A DNA stretch of 64,000 bases from Methylobacterium sp. J-048. GTDB lineage: Bacteria; Pseudomonadota; Alphaproteobacteria; Rhizobiales; Beijerinckiaceae. The stretch spans positions 1 to 64,000 of the forward strand of contig NZ_JAKSYL010000294.1 of assembly GCF_022829515.1 (NCBI RefSeq), written 5' to 3'. The translations under genes and the position numbers were made by a program. Below are positions 16,352 through 25,071 of the stretch, piece after piece. The notes below the pieces were generated by a model, which saw only the letters and a list, made by a program, of their open reading frames with translations, was not told the origin of the DNA and did not search any database. Each line of letters starts with the position of its first letter. Within the stretch, counting starts at the first letter, position 1.

Positions 16352-17116
16352 TCAAGCCGCGATCAGCGGACGCAGGATGCGGGCGAAGCGCTCGGCCCAT
16401 TCCTCCTGGCCGGCCTCGCCAGCGATGAGGTCCTGGCGGATCTCCACCAGGGCGTTGGGCAGGCCGCGGGCGGTGGCGTGGCGGTCGATCGTGTCGCCCG
16501 GCAGGCCGCCGCCATAGGGCTGGTTGTCGCCGACCGTGAGCCCGGCCGGATCGGCCTCCAGGGCCTCGATCAGCGGACGGGCGAAGCGCGCGTCCCGGTC
16601 GTACAGGATGCCGACCTGCCAGGGCCGGGCGATGCCGCGCCAATAGGGCGTGAAGCTGTGCATGGTCAGGATCGCCGGGGGGCGCCCGGCGGCCTCTGCG
16701 GCCGCGACGGCCTCGTCGATCGCGGCATCGAACGGCGCATAGAATCGCGCGATCCGGGCCTGCTTGCCGGCCTCGTCGATCCGGGCGTTGCCCGGCACCA
16801 CCGCGCCGTCGGAGAGGCGCATCAACAGGGTCGGATCGGAACGGCCGCGGTTCGGGTCGATGATCAGGCGGGAGAAATTGGTCAGGATCGCCGGCACGTT
16901 CAACCGGGCCGCGAGCCCCCGGGTCACCGCCGCCGCGCCGATATCGTAGGCGATGTGCCGGCTGAACTCCGAGTCCGGCACGCCGAGCGCGATGTCGGGG
17001 GGCACGAAATTCGAGGCGTGGTCGCAGGCGATGACGAGGCCGCAGGCCGGATCACCCGAGATGATTTCGCACGGGTGCGGGGCCGGGGCGCGCGGTTCTA
17101 TCTCCGGACGGGTCAC
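16352..17116 (-). CDS. N-formylglutamate amidohydrolase family protein
   Basis: A 254-residue member of the FGase family, which hydrolyses N-formylglutamate or related N-acyl amino acids. Conserved segments are CDHASNFVPP, SRHIAYDIGAAAV, NFSRLIIDPNRG, LTMHSFTPYWRG and DNQPYGG, with the His/Asp/Glu residues expected for a zinc hydrolase. No histidine-degradation genes (hut) are adjacent, so the substrate may be something other than the histidine-derived one. It is the first gene of the minus-strand set with DUF1244 and gapR-like. Confidence 0.85.
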   Translation of the reverse strand: MTRPEIEPRAPAPHPCEIISGDPACGLVIACDHASNFVPPDIALGVPDSEFSRHIAYDIGAAAVTRGLAARLNVPAILTNFSRLIIDPNRGRSDPTLLMRLSDGAVVPGNARIDEAGKQARIARFYAPFDAAIDEAVAAAEAAGRPPAILTMHSFTPYWRGIARPWQVGILYDRDARFARPLIEALEADPAGLTVGDNQPYGGGLPGDTIDRHATARGLPNALVEIRQDLIAGEAGQEEWAERFARILRPLIAA

Positions 17117-17310
17117 GGGGCTCCGAGGGTTGGATCTGTGGGACGGCGCCGATCGCGCTTGCCGTGGGGCGGCGGCTCGGGCAGATCACCTGACAAGGCC
17201 AGATGCCTACCAAACAACGTGCGCTCACGGCAAGAAACGGGCCCGCCGCCCACCAACGAATGGGCGGGGATCGCACGCAAGAACCTGTAGTGAGGAGCCC
17301 GTCCGACGCC

Positions 17311-18630
17311 ATGCCCGAGACCGTCCCGCCCATCGCCGATCCCGCCATCCTGCAGCAGCGCGCGCTCCTCGAGACCCTGCTGTATGCGGGCATCCGCGCC
17401 GCCCATCCGGACCTGTGTCTGCCGGCGCACCTGCCGGCGCCGAGCCCCGGGCGCCTGATCATCCTGGCGGCCGGCAAGGCGGCGGGGAGCATGTCCGCGG
17501 TGGCGAGCCGGTTCTACCGGCAGCAGCATGGGCTCGGCGACGACCGGATCGTCGGCCTCGCCGTGGCGCGCCACGGCTACGGGCAGGACGCGCCGGGCAT
17601 CCATATGGTCGAGGCCGGCCACCCGGTTCCCGACGAGGCCGGCATCGCCGCGACCCGGGAGGCCCTGCGGCTTGCCACCGAGGCGGGTCCCGACGACGAG
17701 GTGCTGGTGCTGCTCTCGGGCGGCGGCTCGGCCAACTGGATCGCCCCCGCCGGGGAGCTGACGCTCGCCGAGAAGCAGGCGATCACCCGGGCGATGCTGC
17801 GCTCCGGCGCGCCGATCGGCGAGATCAACACCGTCCGCAAGCACATCTCGCGGATCAAGGGCGGGCGACTCGCCATGGCCGCCCGCAACGCCCGGCGGAT
17901 CCTGACGCTCGCCATCTCGGACGTGCCCTTCGACGATCCGGCGGTGATCGCCTCGGGCCCGACCGTGCCCGACCCCTCGACCCTGGCCGATGCCCGCGCG
18001 ATCTGCGAGCGCCGGGGCATCCCGCTGCCGGAAACGGCGATCCGGCTGCTGAACGACCCGAACAACGAGACGCCGAAGGCCGGCGATCCCGCCTTCGCCC
18101 GGGCCGAGTACCATATCATCGCCCGGCCGATCGACGCCCTGGAGGCCGCCGCGGCGGCGGCCCGTGAGGCAGGCTACGAGCCGATCATGCTGGGCGCCGA
18201 CCTCGAAGGCGAGGCCCGGGAGGTCGCCGCCGTGCATGCCAGCGAGGCCAAGCGCTACAAGGCCGCCGGCCAGCGCGTGGCGCTGATCTCGGGGGGCGAG
18301 CTCACCGTGACGATCCGGGGCGAGGGCCATGGCGGCCCGAACCAGGAATACGCCCTGGCACTCGCGGTGGCGCTCGACGGCGAGCCGGGCATCTTCGGGA
18401 TCAGCGCCGACACCGACGGGACCGATGGCGGGCGCGGCCTCGCCACCGACCCGGCCGGCGGCCTGGTCGACCCGACCACCCTGGAACGCGCCCGCGCCGC
18501 CGGCCTCGACCCGGCCGCGATGCTGGCGCAGAACGACTCGACCGCGTTCTTCGCGGCCCTTGGCGACCTCGTGAACCCCGGCCCGACCCGTACCAATGTC
18601 AACGATTGCCGCATCATCCTCGTCGGGTAG
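17311..18630 (+). CDS. gckA: Glycerate 2-kinase (MOFRL/GckA type)
   Basis: A 439-residue MOFRL-family kinase that phosphorylates D-glycerate to 2-phosphoglycerate. In Methylobacterium this is the serine-cycle step leading to phosphoenolpyruvate. The N-terminal DUF4147 domain has LIILAAGKAAGSM and VLLSGGGSANW; the C-terminal MOFRL domain has ISGGELTVTIRGEGHGGPNQ and ISADTDGTDG. The frame is open from 17203, but the ATG at 17311 gives the family-length protein and follows a GAGGAG stretch. TtuD hydroxypyruvate reductases are a related alternative that older annotations often use. Pyruvate kinase lies downstream. Confidence 0.88.
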   Translation: MPETVPPIADPAILQQRALLETLLYAGIRAAHPDLCLPAHLPAPSPGRLIILAAGKAAGSMSAVASRFYRQQHGLGDDRIVGLAVARHGYGQDAPGIHMVEAGHPVPDEAGIAATREALRLATEAGPDDEVLVLLSGGGSANWIAPAGELTLAEKQAITRAMLRSGAPIGEINTVRKHISRIKGGRLAMAARNARRILTLAISDVPFDDPAVIASGPTVPDPSTLADARAICERRGIPLPETAIRLLNDPNNETPKAGDPAFARAEYHIIARPIDALEAAAAAAREAGYEPIMLGADLEGEAREVAAVHASEAKRYKAAGQRVALISGGELTVTIRGEGHGGPNQEYALALAVALDGEPGIFGISADTDGTDGGRGLATDPAGGLVDPTTLERARAAGLDPAAMLAQNDSTAFFAALGDLVNPGPTRTNVNDCRIILVG

Positions 18631-19087
18631 TTTTTTCAGGAGCGGAGCGGCATCGCCGCTCATGCTGTCGGTGGTCCTGGGGATCGGCGTCGCGCTTCTC
18701 GGCGTCGCCCCCGCCAAGGCTGACCTGCGCCTGTGCAACCAGACTGCCAGCAAGGTCGGCATCTCGCTGGGCTACCGGGACCCGCAGGGCTGGGTGACGG
18801 AGGGCTGGTGGGATCTGGCGCCGAAGGCCTGCGAGACCCTGCTCAAGGGCGCGCTAGCGGCGCGGTTCTACTACGTGTTCGCGGTCGACTACACGCGCGG
18901 CGGCGAGTGGAGCGGGCGCTCGCTGATGTGCACCCGCGATTCGGAGTTCACGATCCGCGGCGTCGAGGATTGCCTCGCCCGCAGCTACGACCGGAACGGC
19001 TTCTTCGAGGTCGATACCGGCGAGCAGAAGAGCTGGACCATCCAGCTCACCGATCCCAACCGGGCGGACGCGCCGGCCAAGCCGTGA
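18596..19087 (+). CDS. DUF1036 secreted protein
   Basis: A protein of up to 163 residues of the DUF1036 family, usually exported and of unknown role. A signal sequence (LSVVLGIGVALLGVAPAKA-DLRLCN) is followed by the family core: LCNQTASKVGISLGYRD, GWVTEGWWDLAPKACETL and YVFAVDYTRGGEWSG, with cysteines in conserved places. The ATG at 18596 overlaps the end of gckA by 35 bases; an ATG at 18662 would remove the overlap and leave a shorter signal peptide. It lies between gckA and pyk on the same strand. Confidence 0.85.
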   Translation: MSTIAASSSSGSFFRSGAASPLMLSVVLGIGVALLGVAPAKADLRLCNQTASKVGISLGYRDPQGWVTEGWWDLAPKACETLLKGALAARFYYVFAVDYTRGGEWSGRSLMCTRDSEFTIRGVEDCLARSYDRNGFFEVDTGEQKSWTIQLTDPNRADAPAKP

Positions 19088-19198
19088 GGGCGCCATCGCG
19101 CCCTTGACGCTGCCCCGGGCGGGATGCCTACACCGCCACCCAACGAACCGAACCGACGCCGCCGCGGGCCCACCGCGCGCAGACGCGGCGGAACACCC

Positions 19199-19203
19199 GG
19201 AGG
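19199..19203 (+). promoter_or_regulatory. Ribosome-binding site that fixes a TTG start for pyk
   Basis: GGAGG seven bases before TTG at 19211. An ATG at 19124 is in frame but has a poor site and would add an Arg/Pro-rich stretch not found in pyruvate kinases. Confidence 0.75.
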
Positions 19204-19210
19204 ATCCCGC

Positions 19211-20647
19211 TTGAAACGCTCGCGCCGCACCAAGATCGTCGCCACCCTCGGGCCGGCCTCGGATTCGCCGGAGATGATTGAACGCCTGTTCCGGGCGGGC
19301 GTGGACGTGTTCCGGCTCAACATGAGCCATCTCCCCCGCGAAAAACTGCCCGAGAAGGTCGAGGTGATCCGGGCGATCGAGCGCGAGGCCAAGCACCCGA
19401 TCGGCATCCTGGTCGACCTGCAGGGGCCGAAGCTCCGGCTCGGCACCTTCGCGGAGGGCGCCGTGATGATCGAGACCGGCGCGACCTTCGTGCTCGATGG
19501 CAACCCGACGCCCGGCGATGCCAGCCGCTGCCACCTGCCGCATCCGGAGATCCTGGAGGCCCTGGAGGCCGGCCACGCGATCCTGCTCGACGACGGCAAG
19601 CTGCGGCTGACCGTTCTCGAGACCTCGGAGAACCGGGCCGTGACCCGCGTCGAGGTCGGCGGCAAGATCTCGAACCGCAAGGGCGTGTCGCTGCCCCATA
19701 CGGTGATCCCGGTGCCGGCGATGACCGAGAAGGACCGGGCCGACCTCGATGCCGGCCTGAATGCCGGGGCCGACTGGATCGCCGTCTCCTTCGTGCAACG
19801 GCCCGAGGACGTCGCCGAGGTCAAGAAAGTCTGCGCCGGCCGCGCCCTGGTGATGGCCAAGATCGAGAAGCCGCAGGCCCTGACCCGGCTCGACGAGATC
19901 ATCGAGATCTCGGACGGCCTGATGGTCGCCCGCGGCGATCTCGGCGTGGAGATGCCGCTGGAGCAGGTGCCCGGCGTGCAGAAGCGGATCACCCGCAGCG
20001 CCCGTCGCTTCGGCAAGCCGGTGGTGGTGGCGACCCAGATGCTCGAATCGATGATCACGGCGCCGGTCCCGACCCGCGCCGAGGTCTCGGACGTGGCGAC
20101 CGCCGTCTACGAGGGTGCGGACGCCGTGATGCTCTCCGCCGAGAGCGCCTCTGGTGCCTTCCCGGTCGGCGCGGTCGAGACCATGAACCGCATCGCCGAG
20201 CAGGTGGAACGCGACGCGGTCTACTGGTCGATCATCCGGGCGCAGAGCGCGACCCCGGACGAGACCGCCGCCGACGCCATCGCGGCCGCCGCGCACCAAA
20301 TGGTCGACGCCCTGAACCTCGATGCGATCATGGCTTGGACCAACTCGGGCTCGACCGCCCTGCGCCTGTCGCGCGAGCGCCCGAACGCCACGGTGATCGC
20401 CCTGACGCCGCGGCGCGAGACCGCCCGGCGCCTCGCGCTCGCCTGGGGCACGCACCCGATCGTCACCAAGGATGCCAGCGACGTGGACGACATGTCGTTC
20501 CGCGCCGCCAAGTTCGCGGTCCGTGAAAAGTTCGCCGCGGTGGGCGACCGGGTGATCGTGGTGGCGGGCCTGCCCTTCGGGACGCCCGGGGCGACGAACC
20601 TCGTGCGGCTCACCTTCATCACCCGGGAACACGCCGAGAAGGCATAA
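19211..20647 (+). CDS. pyk: Pyruvate kinase
   Basis: A 478-residue pyruvate kinase that makes ATP and pyruvate from phosphoenolpyruvate. The N-terminus KRSRRTKIVATLGPAS is typical. The substrate and metal motifs are LNMSHL, DLQGPKLRLG, the catalytic lysine in MAKIEKPQAL, and DGLMVARGDLGVEM, followed by PVVVATQMLESMI and the C-terminal regulatory domain. The start is taken as TTG (19211) on the basis of a good ribosome-binding site. The alternative upstream ATG would add 29 residues. Confidence 0.96.
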   Translation: MKRSRRTKIVATLGPASDSPEMIERLFRAGVDVFRLNMSHLPREKLPEKVEVIRAIEREAKHPIGILVDLQGPKLRLGTFAEGAVMIETGATFVLDGNPTPGDASRCHLPHPEILEALEAGHAILLDDGKLRLTVLETSENRAVTRVEVGGKISNRKGVSLPHTVIPVPAMTEKDRADLDAGLNAGADWIAVSFVQRPEDVAEVKKVCAGRALVMAKIEKPQALTRLDEIIEISDGLMVARGDLGVEMPLEQVPGVQKRITRSARRFGKPVVVATQMLESMITAPVPTRAEVSDVATAVYEGADAVMLSAESASGAFPVGAVETMNRIAEQVERDAVYWSIIRAQSATPDETAADAIAAAAHQMVDALNLDAIMAWTNSGSTALRLSRERPNATVIALTPRRETARRLALAWGTHPIVTKDASDVDDMSFRAAKFAVREKFAAVGDRVIVVAGLPFGTPGATNLVRLTFITREHAEKA

Positions 20648-20650
20648 AAG

Positions 20651-21661
20651 CTACTCTTTCACGAGCGGCGCGGCCTCGCGCCGCTCGCCGGCGAACCGAG
20701 CGATCTCGTCGGTCAGGCGCTCCGCGGCCACGAAGTGGAGCATGTGGCCAATTCCCGGCAGGAGCACCAGCCGGGCACCGGGGATCGCCTTTGCCAGCGG
20801 GATCGCCTGGTTCTCGCTGCGGACGATCGGATCGGCCTCGCCCGCAATCACCAGGGTCGGGACGCGGAGGGCGCCGTAGCGCGGGCTCTGCGCCGCCAGA
20901 GCGGCGGGCAGGCCGACGAGATCCTGCACGTTGGCGAGCAGGGTTCCGGGGCGTAGCACCAGGGCGGCGCGGACGGCCTGCACGTATCCGGGGGTGGCCT
21001 GCTGGGGCAGGAAGACCCGCTTGGCCGTCTCGGGCAGATAATATTGGGCGAGCGGCGGACCGATGGTGCGGCTCAGCAGCCACGTCACCGGCGGCTTGAG
21101 CGCGAGGCGCCAGTACCACGGCAGCACCAGCATCCGCGCCGGCATCGGCATGGCGACGGGGGCCGCCAGGACCAGCCCCGAGACCCGCTCCGGATGATCG
21201 AGGGCGAGCGCGAGCGCCAGGGCGCCGGCCCAGGAATGGCCAAACACGATCGCCGGCCCGACGCCCATCGTCTCCAGCGCCTCGGCGATGATCCGGGCCT
21301 GGACGGCCGGCGCGGCGGCCTCACTCCCGTCGATGCGGTCGCTCCAGCCGAAGCCCGGCCGGTCGAAGGCAATGACGTGGAAGCCCTTCTCGGCGAGACG
21401 GCGCCCGAAGCCTTCCATCGGGTCCGAGGCGTTGGCCGAGGCCCCGTGCAGCAGGATCACCGGGGGGCCGTCGGCCGGCCCGGCCTGGATCGTCGCGACG
21501 CGACCTCCGGCGACCTCGACGAAGGGCCCGGCCGGCGGATTCTCTGCCCCAACCCGCAGGGCGATGACGAGGCTCGCCACCGCGCCGAGCGCGAGGACCA
21601 GACCCAGAATCGCGAAGGGGAGGGCGAGGAGCGTGAGGAGGAGTCCGGCCACGCGGCTCAC
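20651..21661 (-). CDS. Membrane-anchored alpha/beta hydrolase
   Basis: A 336-residue alpha/beta-fold hydrolase with an N-terminal membrane anchor (LLLTLLALPFAILGLVLALG) and a periplasm-facing or membrane-bound catalytic domain. The oxyanion HG motif is in VILLHGASANASDP, the nucleophile Ser in GHSWAGAL, the acid in IAGEADPIV, and the catalytic His in PGIGHMLHF. The substrate is unknown; esters or lipids are likely. Its GTG start overlaps the stop of the TPR gene by 4 bases, indicating translational coupling. Confidence 0.87.
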   Translation of the reverse strand: MSRVAGLLLTLLALPFAILGLVLALGAVASLVIALRVGAENPPAGPFVEVAGGRVATIQAGPADGPPVILLHGASANASDPMEGFGRRLAEKGFHVIAFDRPGFGWSDRIDGSEAAAPAVQARIIAEALETMGVGPAIVFGHSWAGALALALALDHPERVSGLVLAAPVAMPMPARMLVLPWYWRLALKPPVTWLLSRTIGPPLAQYYLPETAKRVFLPQQATPGYVQAVRAALVLRPGTLLANVQDLVGLPAALAAQSPRYGALRVPTLVIAGEADPIVRSENQAIPLAKAIPGARLVLLPGIGHMLHFVAAERLTDEIARFAGERREAAPLVKE

Positions 21662-22260
21662 AGGTCGCGGCCGTCAACCTCCGGAGCGAGGCGGTCGACC
21701 GCCTCGCCGATCTTTTCCATCTTGGGATAGAGCGCCTGGGCCCGCCGGAAGGCCGCGAGCGCCCGGGCCTTGTCCTCCAGGGATTCGTAGATCCGCCCCA
21801 TGGCGGCCCAGGCCTCGAAGTGGCGCGGCTCCAGCACCAAGGCCCGGCGCAGGTCGGCCAGGGCGTCGTCCTTGTCGGTCAGCAGCCAGAACACGGTGGC
21901 GCGGCGGTTCCAGCCCTCGGACCAGTTGGGCTCCAGGGCGGTGACCCGATCCATCAACTCGGCCGCCAGGGGGAAGTCGTGAGACGCGACGGCCTGCCGG
22001 GCGCGGTCGGTGAGCAGATCCGCGGTCGGGCTGCCGGAAGCGTCGAGGCGGCGCTCGATCAGCTTGGCGATGCCTTTCGCCTCGGCCGGATCCTCGCTGG
22101 CACGCAGACGCGCGAACAGGTCGTCGAGGCTCACGGGTTTCGGCGCCGGTTTCGCCTCGGGTGCCGGGCGGCCGGACCGGCCCGCATCCGGAGCCGCCGC
22201 GGCGGCCGACACGAGGACTGGCAGGCAGATCAAGGCGGCGCGGAGGCGGGTCGGCATCAT
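21658..22260 (-). CDS. Secreted TPR-repeat protein
   Basis: A 200-residue protein with a signal peptide (ALICLPVLVSAAAAA-PD), a Pro-rich linker and three or so tetratricopeptide units (for example DFPLAAELMDRVTALEPNWS, DALADLRRALVLEPRHFEAW and KARALAAFRRAQALYPKME). Such repeats bind other proteins; it is probably a periplasmic scaffold. It comes before the alpha/beta hydrolase in the same operon with a 4-base overlap. Confidence 0.82.
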   Translation of the reverse strand: MMPTRLRAALICLPVLVSAAAAAPDAGRSGRPAPEAKPAPKPVSLDDLFARLRASEDPAEAKGIAKLIERRLDASGSPTADLLTDRARQAVASHDFPLAAELMDRVTALEPNWSEGWNRRATVFWLLTDKDDALADLRRALVLEPRHFEAWAAMGRIYESLEDKARALAAFRRAQALYPKMEKIGEAVDRLAPEVDGRDL

Positions 22261-22314
22261 CGCGCCAGAGTGTGCGCGGGTACGGGCCTCGTCAACGTGC
22301 CGCTGTGCCGCGCA

Positions 22315-22357
22315 CGCGAAAGCAGCCGCGACCCGAACGGGTGCGGCTGCTTTCGCG
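22315..22357 (-). terminator. Strong hairpin downstream of rpmJ
   Basis: Arms CGCGAAAGCAGCCGC and GCGGCTGCTTTCGCG pair perfectly over 15 bp, with a further ACCCG/CGGGT pair inside. It sits 34 bases after the rpmJ stop. No T-run follows, but the stem is very stable. It could also end transcripts from the other side. Confidence 0.75.
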
Positions 22358-22390
22358 GCGCTGAGCCCGACCGAAGCCGGGCCGCAGGCT

Positions 22391-22516
22391 TCAGCCCTGG
22401 CGGGCCTTGAAGCGCTTCTGGGTCTTGTTGATCACGTAGACCCGGCCCTTGCGGCGCACGAGCTGGTTGTCGCGGTGACGGCCGCGCAGGGACTTGAGGG
22501 AATTACGGATCTTCAT
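22391..22516 (-). CDS. rpmJ: 50S ribosomal protein L36, zinc-free form
   Basis: A 41-residue L36. The sequence MKIRNSLKSLRGRH, then RRKGRVYVINKTQKRFKARQG is the C-minus type: it lacks the four zinc-binding Cys/His residues of classic L36. Alphaproteobacteria usually carry this form as a free-standing gene rather than in the spc operon, as here. The frame is open upstream to 22573, but the family starts at the ATG at 22516. Confidence 0.93.
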   Translation of the reverse strand: MKIRNSLKSLRGRHRDNQLVRRKGRVYVINKTQKRFKARQG

Positions 22517-22682
22517 CGGTTTCTCGAGCCCGGGTGGGGCCGTCCATTCACGGGGGATCGGGAACGTGGTCACGAGGCAGGACGCGAAGGTCGCGTCCAG
22601 CGATCACGGCACACGCATCGCGGGATGGCGCCGCCATATCAGGATTCGCCACCGCAAGGCAAGGCGTCGCAGGCGCGGGACC

Positions 22683-23297
22683 TCAATGGATGCTGTCGGC
22701 AGCCGGCACCGCGGGGCTTCCCACCAGCTGCCGCCCGATCTCGTGCAACAGCGCATCCATGAGCGGTTTCAGCCGCGCGAAATCCGCTTCCCCCAGGCCC
22801 TCGGCCACGGTGAACAGCGCGAGGGCCAGTTCGGCCACGCGATCGATGCCCCCGGGGGGATCGATCGCGCAGAAGGTCGCCTCGTCGAGAAAACCGTCCC
22901 GGCTGCTCTCGGTCACGTCGATGACGATGCCGTGCGCCTCAGTCACCAGCCCGTCCGAGCCCATGACGAAGCGGCCGCGGGCCAGGACCCAGCGGACGTC
23001 GTCGGGCGCGAGCACGGTACGGTACTGCGCGATGTACAGGCCGCCTTGGCGTTGGAGGTTCTGCACGATCGCTGCGATGCGCGGCCGGTCCTGCGGATGG
23101 ATCCGCTCGAAGAACAGGGCGTAGGTCGTGCCGCGTCCGGTCGCCGCCCGGGGAATGCCCAGCATCGTCGCGGCAACGGAGTCGCAGCGCACGACGTCGT
23201 CGGCGATCCGCCACTCCCAGGTCCCGACATTCGAGGCTGCGAGTGCGCGCGCGACGCTTTTGGTGTCTCGCCGCTTCAGCCGCCCATCGACGCCCAC
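22683..23297 (-). CDS. PAS-domain protein
   Basis: A 204-residue protein with one PAS domain of the PAS-3 type (about residues 20-130: GTWEWRIADDVVRCDS, FFERIHPQDRPRIAAIVQ, YRTVLAPDDVRWVLARGR, GIVIDVTESS). There is no kinase, cyclase or DNA-binding domain after it; the C-terminal 70 residues are helical. It may sense a ligand or redox state and pass it to a partner protein. The neighbours give no clue. Its C-terminal helices could form a dimer interface. Confidence 0.8.
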   Translation of the reverse strand: MGVDGRLKRRDTKSVARALAASNVGTWEWRIADDVVRCDSVAATMLGIPRAATGRGTTYALFFERIHPQDRPRIAAIVQNLQRQGGLYIAQYRTVLAPDDVRWVLARGRFVMGSDGLVTEAHGIVIDVTESSRDGFLDEATFCAIDPPGGIDRVAELALALFTVAEGLGEADFARLKPLMDALLHEIGRQLVGSPAVPAADSIH

Positions 23298-23435
23298 GGT
23301 TTCTGTCTCCGAAACTCAGTGAAAGTGTTTACCCGCGGATACCGCATGTATTCAGCACGGTAACGCGAGGCGAACGACCGTACAACACGACACCCCTTGG
23401 TCGCCGGCCGATCGTTCTGCCGGGCCGCGCCGGCT

Positions 23436-24008
23436 TCAGGCACGAGCATACGTGCCGATGAGCCGGCCCTTGCCCACCACCTGCCCCTGCATCGCTGCGA
23501 GGAGGGCACCCCGGCCGGGGTTGTCGGGCAAGGTGAGAGCCTTGCCGAGGGCGTAGAGCTGGAAAACGTAGGCATGGCGGCCGTGACCGCTGGGCGGATC
23601 GGGCGGAAGCCATGCGGCACGCAGGAAGCTGTTCTTGCCCAGCCCTGTCCTATCCACCGGCGAGTCCGGACTTGGCAACGCCCCCTCGTCGAGCGCGACG
23701 GTGGCGATCGACAAGTTCCACACGATGAGGTGAACGAGCGGTTGCGGCGTCGGGCTGCCGGCATCTTCGACCAGGAGGACCAGGGCGGCCGTCCCGTCCG
23801 GCAGGCCGCTCCAGGCTAGGGGCGGCGAGGTCCCGGGCCCGTCCGCGGTGAAGCGCGCCGGAATGTCGGTCCCATCCGCGAAGGCGGGGCTTGTCAGAAC
23901 CAGCGTCTCCGGGACGTCCGCGAAGTCCGCATCATAGGCGGTCTTCTCGATCCCGGCCTTGAGGCCGGACAGGGCCTCGCCGACCGCGTGGGGAATCTTT
24001 TCGAGCAT
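23436..24008 (-). CDS. YbhB/YbcL-family (PEBP, Raf kinase inhibitor-like) protein
   Basis: A 190-residue phosphatidylethanolamine-binding-protein-fold member. Family motifs seen are LTSPAFADGTDIPARFTADG, SPPLAWSGLPDGTAALVLLVEDAGSP, the conserved HLIVWNL, PPSGHGRHAYVFQLYAL and LLAAMQGQVVGKGRLIGTY. No signal peptide, so likely cytoplasmic. Bacterial roles are poorly known. It lies 48 bases before ubiG's end on the same strand and may share a transcript with it. Confidence 0.88.
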   Translation of the reverse strand: MLEKIPHAVGEALSGLKAGIEKTAYDADFADVPETLVLTSPAFADGTDIPARFTADGPGTSPPLAWSGLPDGTAALVLLVEDAGSPTPQPLVHLIVWNLSIATVALDEGALPSPDSPVDRTGLGKNSFLRAAWLPPDPPSGHGRHAYVFQLYALGKALTLPDNPGRGALLAAMQGQVVGKGRLIGTYARA

Positions 24009-24055
24009 CGTTCAGAATCTCCGCTGCGGTCTCAACCGCGCGGGGAGGCTCCGGT

Positions 24056-24817
24056 TCAGGCGTGGCGCTCGGCCGCGACCATGTAGTTCACCGCCTTGTC
24101 GCGGCTGGTTCGCCAGCCGTCGGTCAGGGGATTGTAGGCGACGCCGATCGTATCGGTGACGTCGAGCCCGCCGATCCGGATGGCGCGGCCGAACTCGTCC
24201 GGCGTCACGAACTTCTCCCAATCGTGCGTGCCCCGCGGCAGCCAGCCGAGCACGTACTCGGCGCCGACGATGGCCAGCCCGAAGGAGCGCAGCGTCCGGT
24301 TGAGGGTCGCCCCGAACAGCATCCCGCCGGGCTTCACCGCCGCGCAGGCGGTGCGCACGAAGGCCGGCATGTCCGAGACGTGCTCGACCACCTCCATGAT
24401 CAGCACGGCGTCGAAGCTCTGGCCGGACGCGACCACCGTCTCGATGGTCTCGCCGCGGTACTCCACCGGCACGCCGGCAGCCTTGGCATGGGCACGGGCG
24501 ACCGCGATGTTCTGCTCCGCGGGATCCAGGCCGGTCACCTTGGCGCCGAGCCGGGCCAAGGGCTCCGACAGGACGCCGCCGCCGCAGCCGACATCGCAGA
24601 TCGTCAGCCCGTCGAGGGGAAACGGCGTCTGCGGATCCCGGCCGAAACGCCGGCACAGCGCGTCACGGATATAGGTCAGCCGCACCGGGTTGAAGCGGTG
24701 CAGCACCCGCATCGGTCCGGCATCGTCCCACCAGGTGGCGGCGAGCGCGTCGAACCGCGCGACTTCGCCGCGATCGACGAAACCATCCGTTCCGAGGTTC
24801 GTGGCTGCCCTGTCCAT
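24056..24817 (-). CDS. ubiG: Ubiquinone biosynthesis O-methyltransferase UbiG
   Basis: A 253-residue SAM-dependent methyltransferase that performs both O-methylations in ubiquinone synthesis. Diagnostic parts are DALAATWWDDAGPMRVLHRFNPVR at the N-terminus (read in two parts), the SAM motif ICDVGCGGGVLSEPLARLG, VTGLDPAEQNI, IMEVVEHV and GTHDWEKFVTPDE. The frame runs on upstream to 25012, but the family start is at 24817. It is divergent from lysC, an arrangement found across this order. Confidence 0.95.
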   Translation of the reverse strand: MDRAATNLGTDGFVDRGEVARFDALAATWWDDAGPMRVLHRFNPVRLTYIRDALCRRFGRDPQTPFPLDGLTICDVGCGGGVLSEPLARLGAKVTGLDPAEQNIAVARAHAKAAGVPVEYRGETIETVVASGQSFDAVLIMEVVEHVSDMPAFVRTACAAVKPGGMLFGATLNRTLRSFGLAIVGAEYVLGWLPRGTHDWEKFVTPDEFGRAIRIGGLDVTDTIGVAYNPLTDGWRTSRDKAVNYMVAAERHA

Positions 24818-25071
24818 GCGCGTTCCGTTCAGAAGAGGCCGTCCAAGCCCGGGCAATGCCCGGCGCTCGACGAGCGATCCGGGTCGGGGCTGTCGGCGGG
24901 ACCTGTCGGGGCCGCCATAGCACGCCTCCCCTACGGCCGTCGCCGCGGCGCGCCCGCGCCATGCTTGGCCGGTTGTTGACACCCTGCCGAGCCGCTTGTA
25001 CCCGCCGGGCACTGTCCGGGACCCGCCAGGGCGGTCCCTCTCCAGGCGCCGGGAACCCGCGAAGTACCATC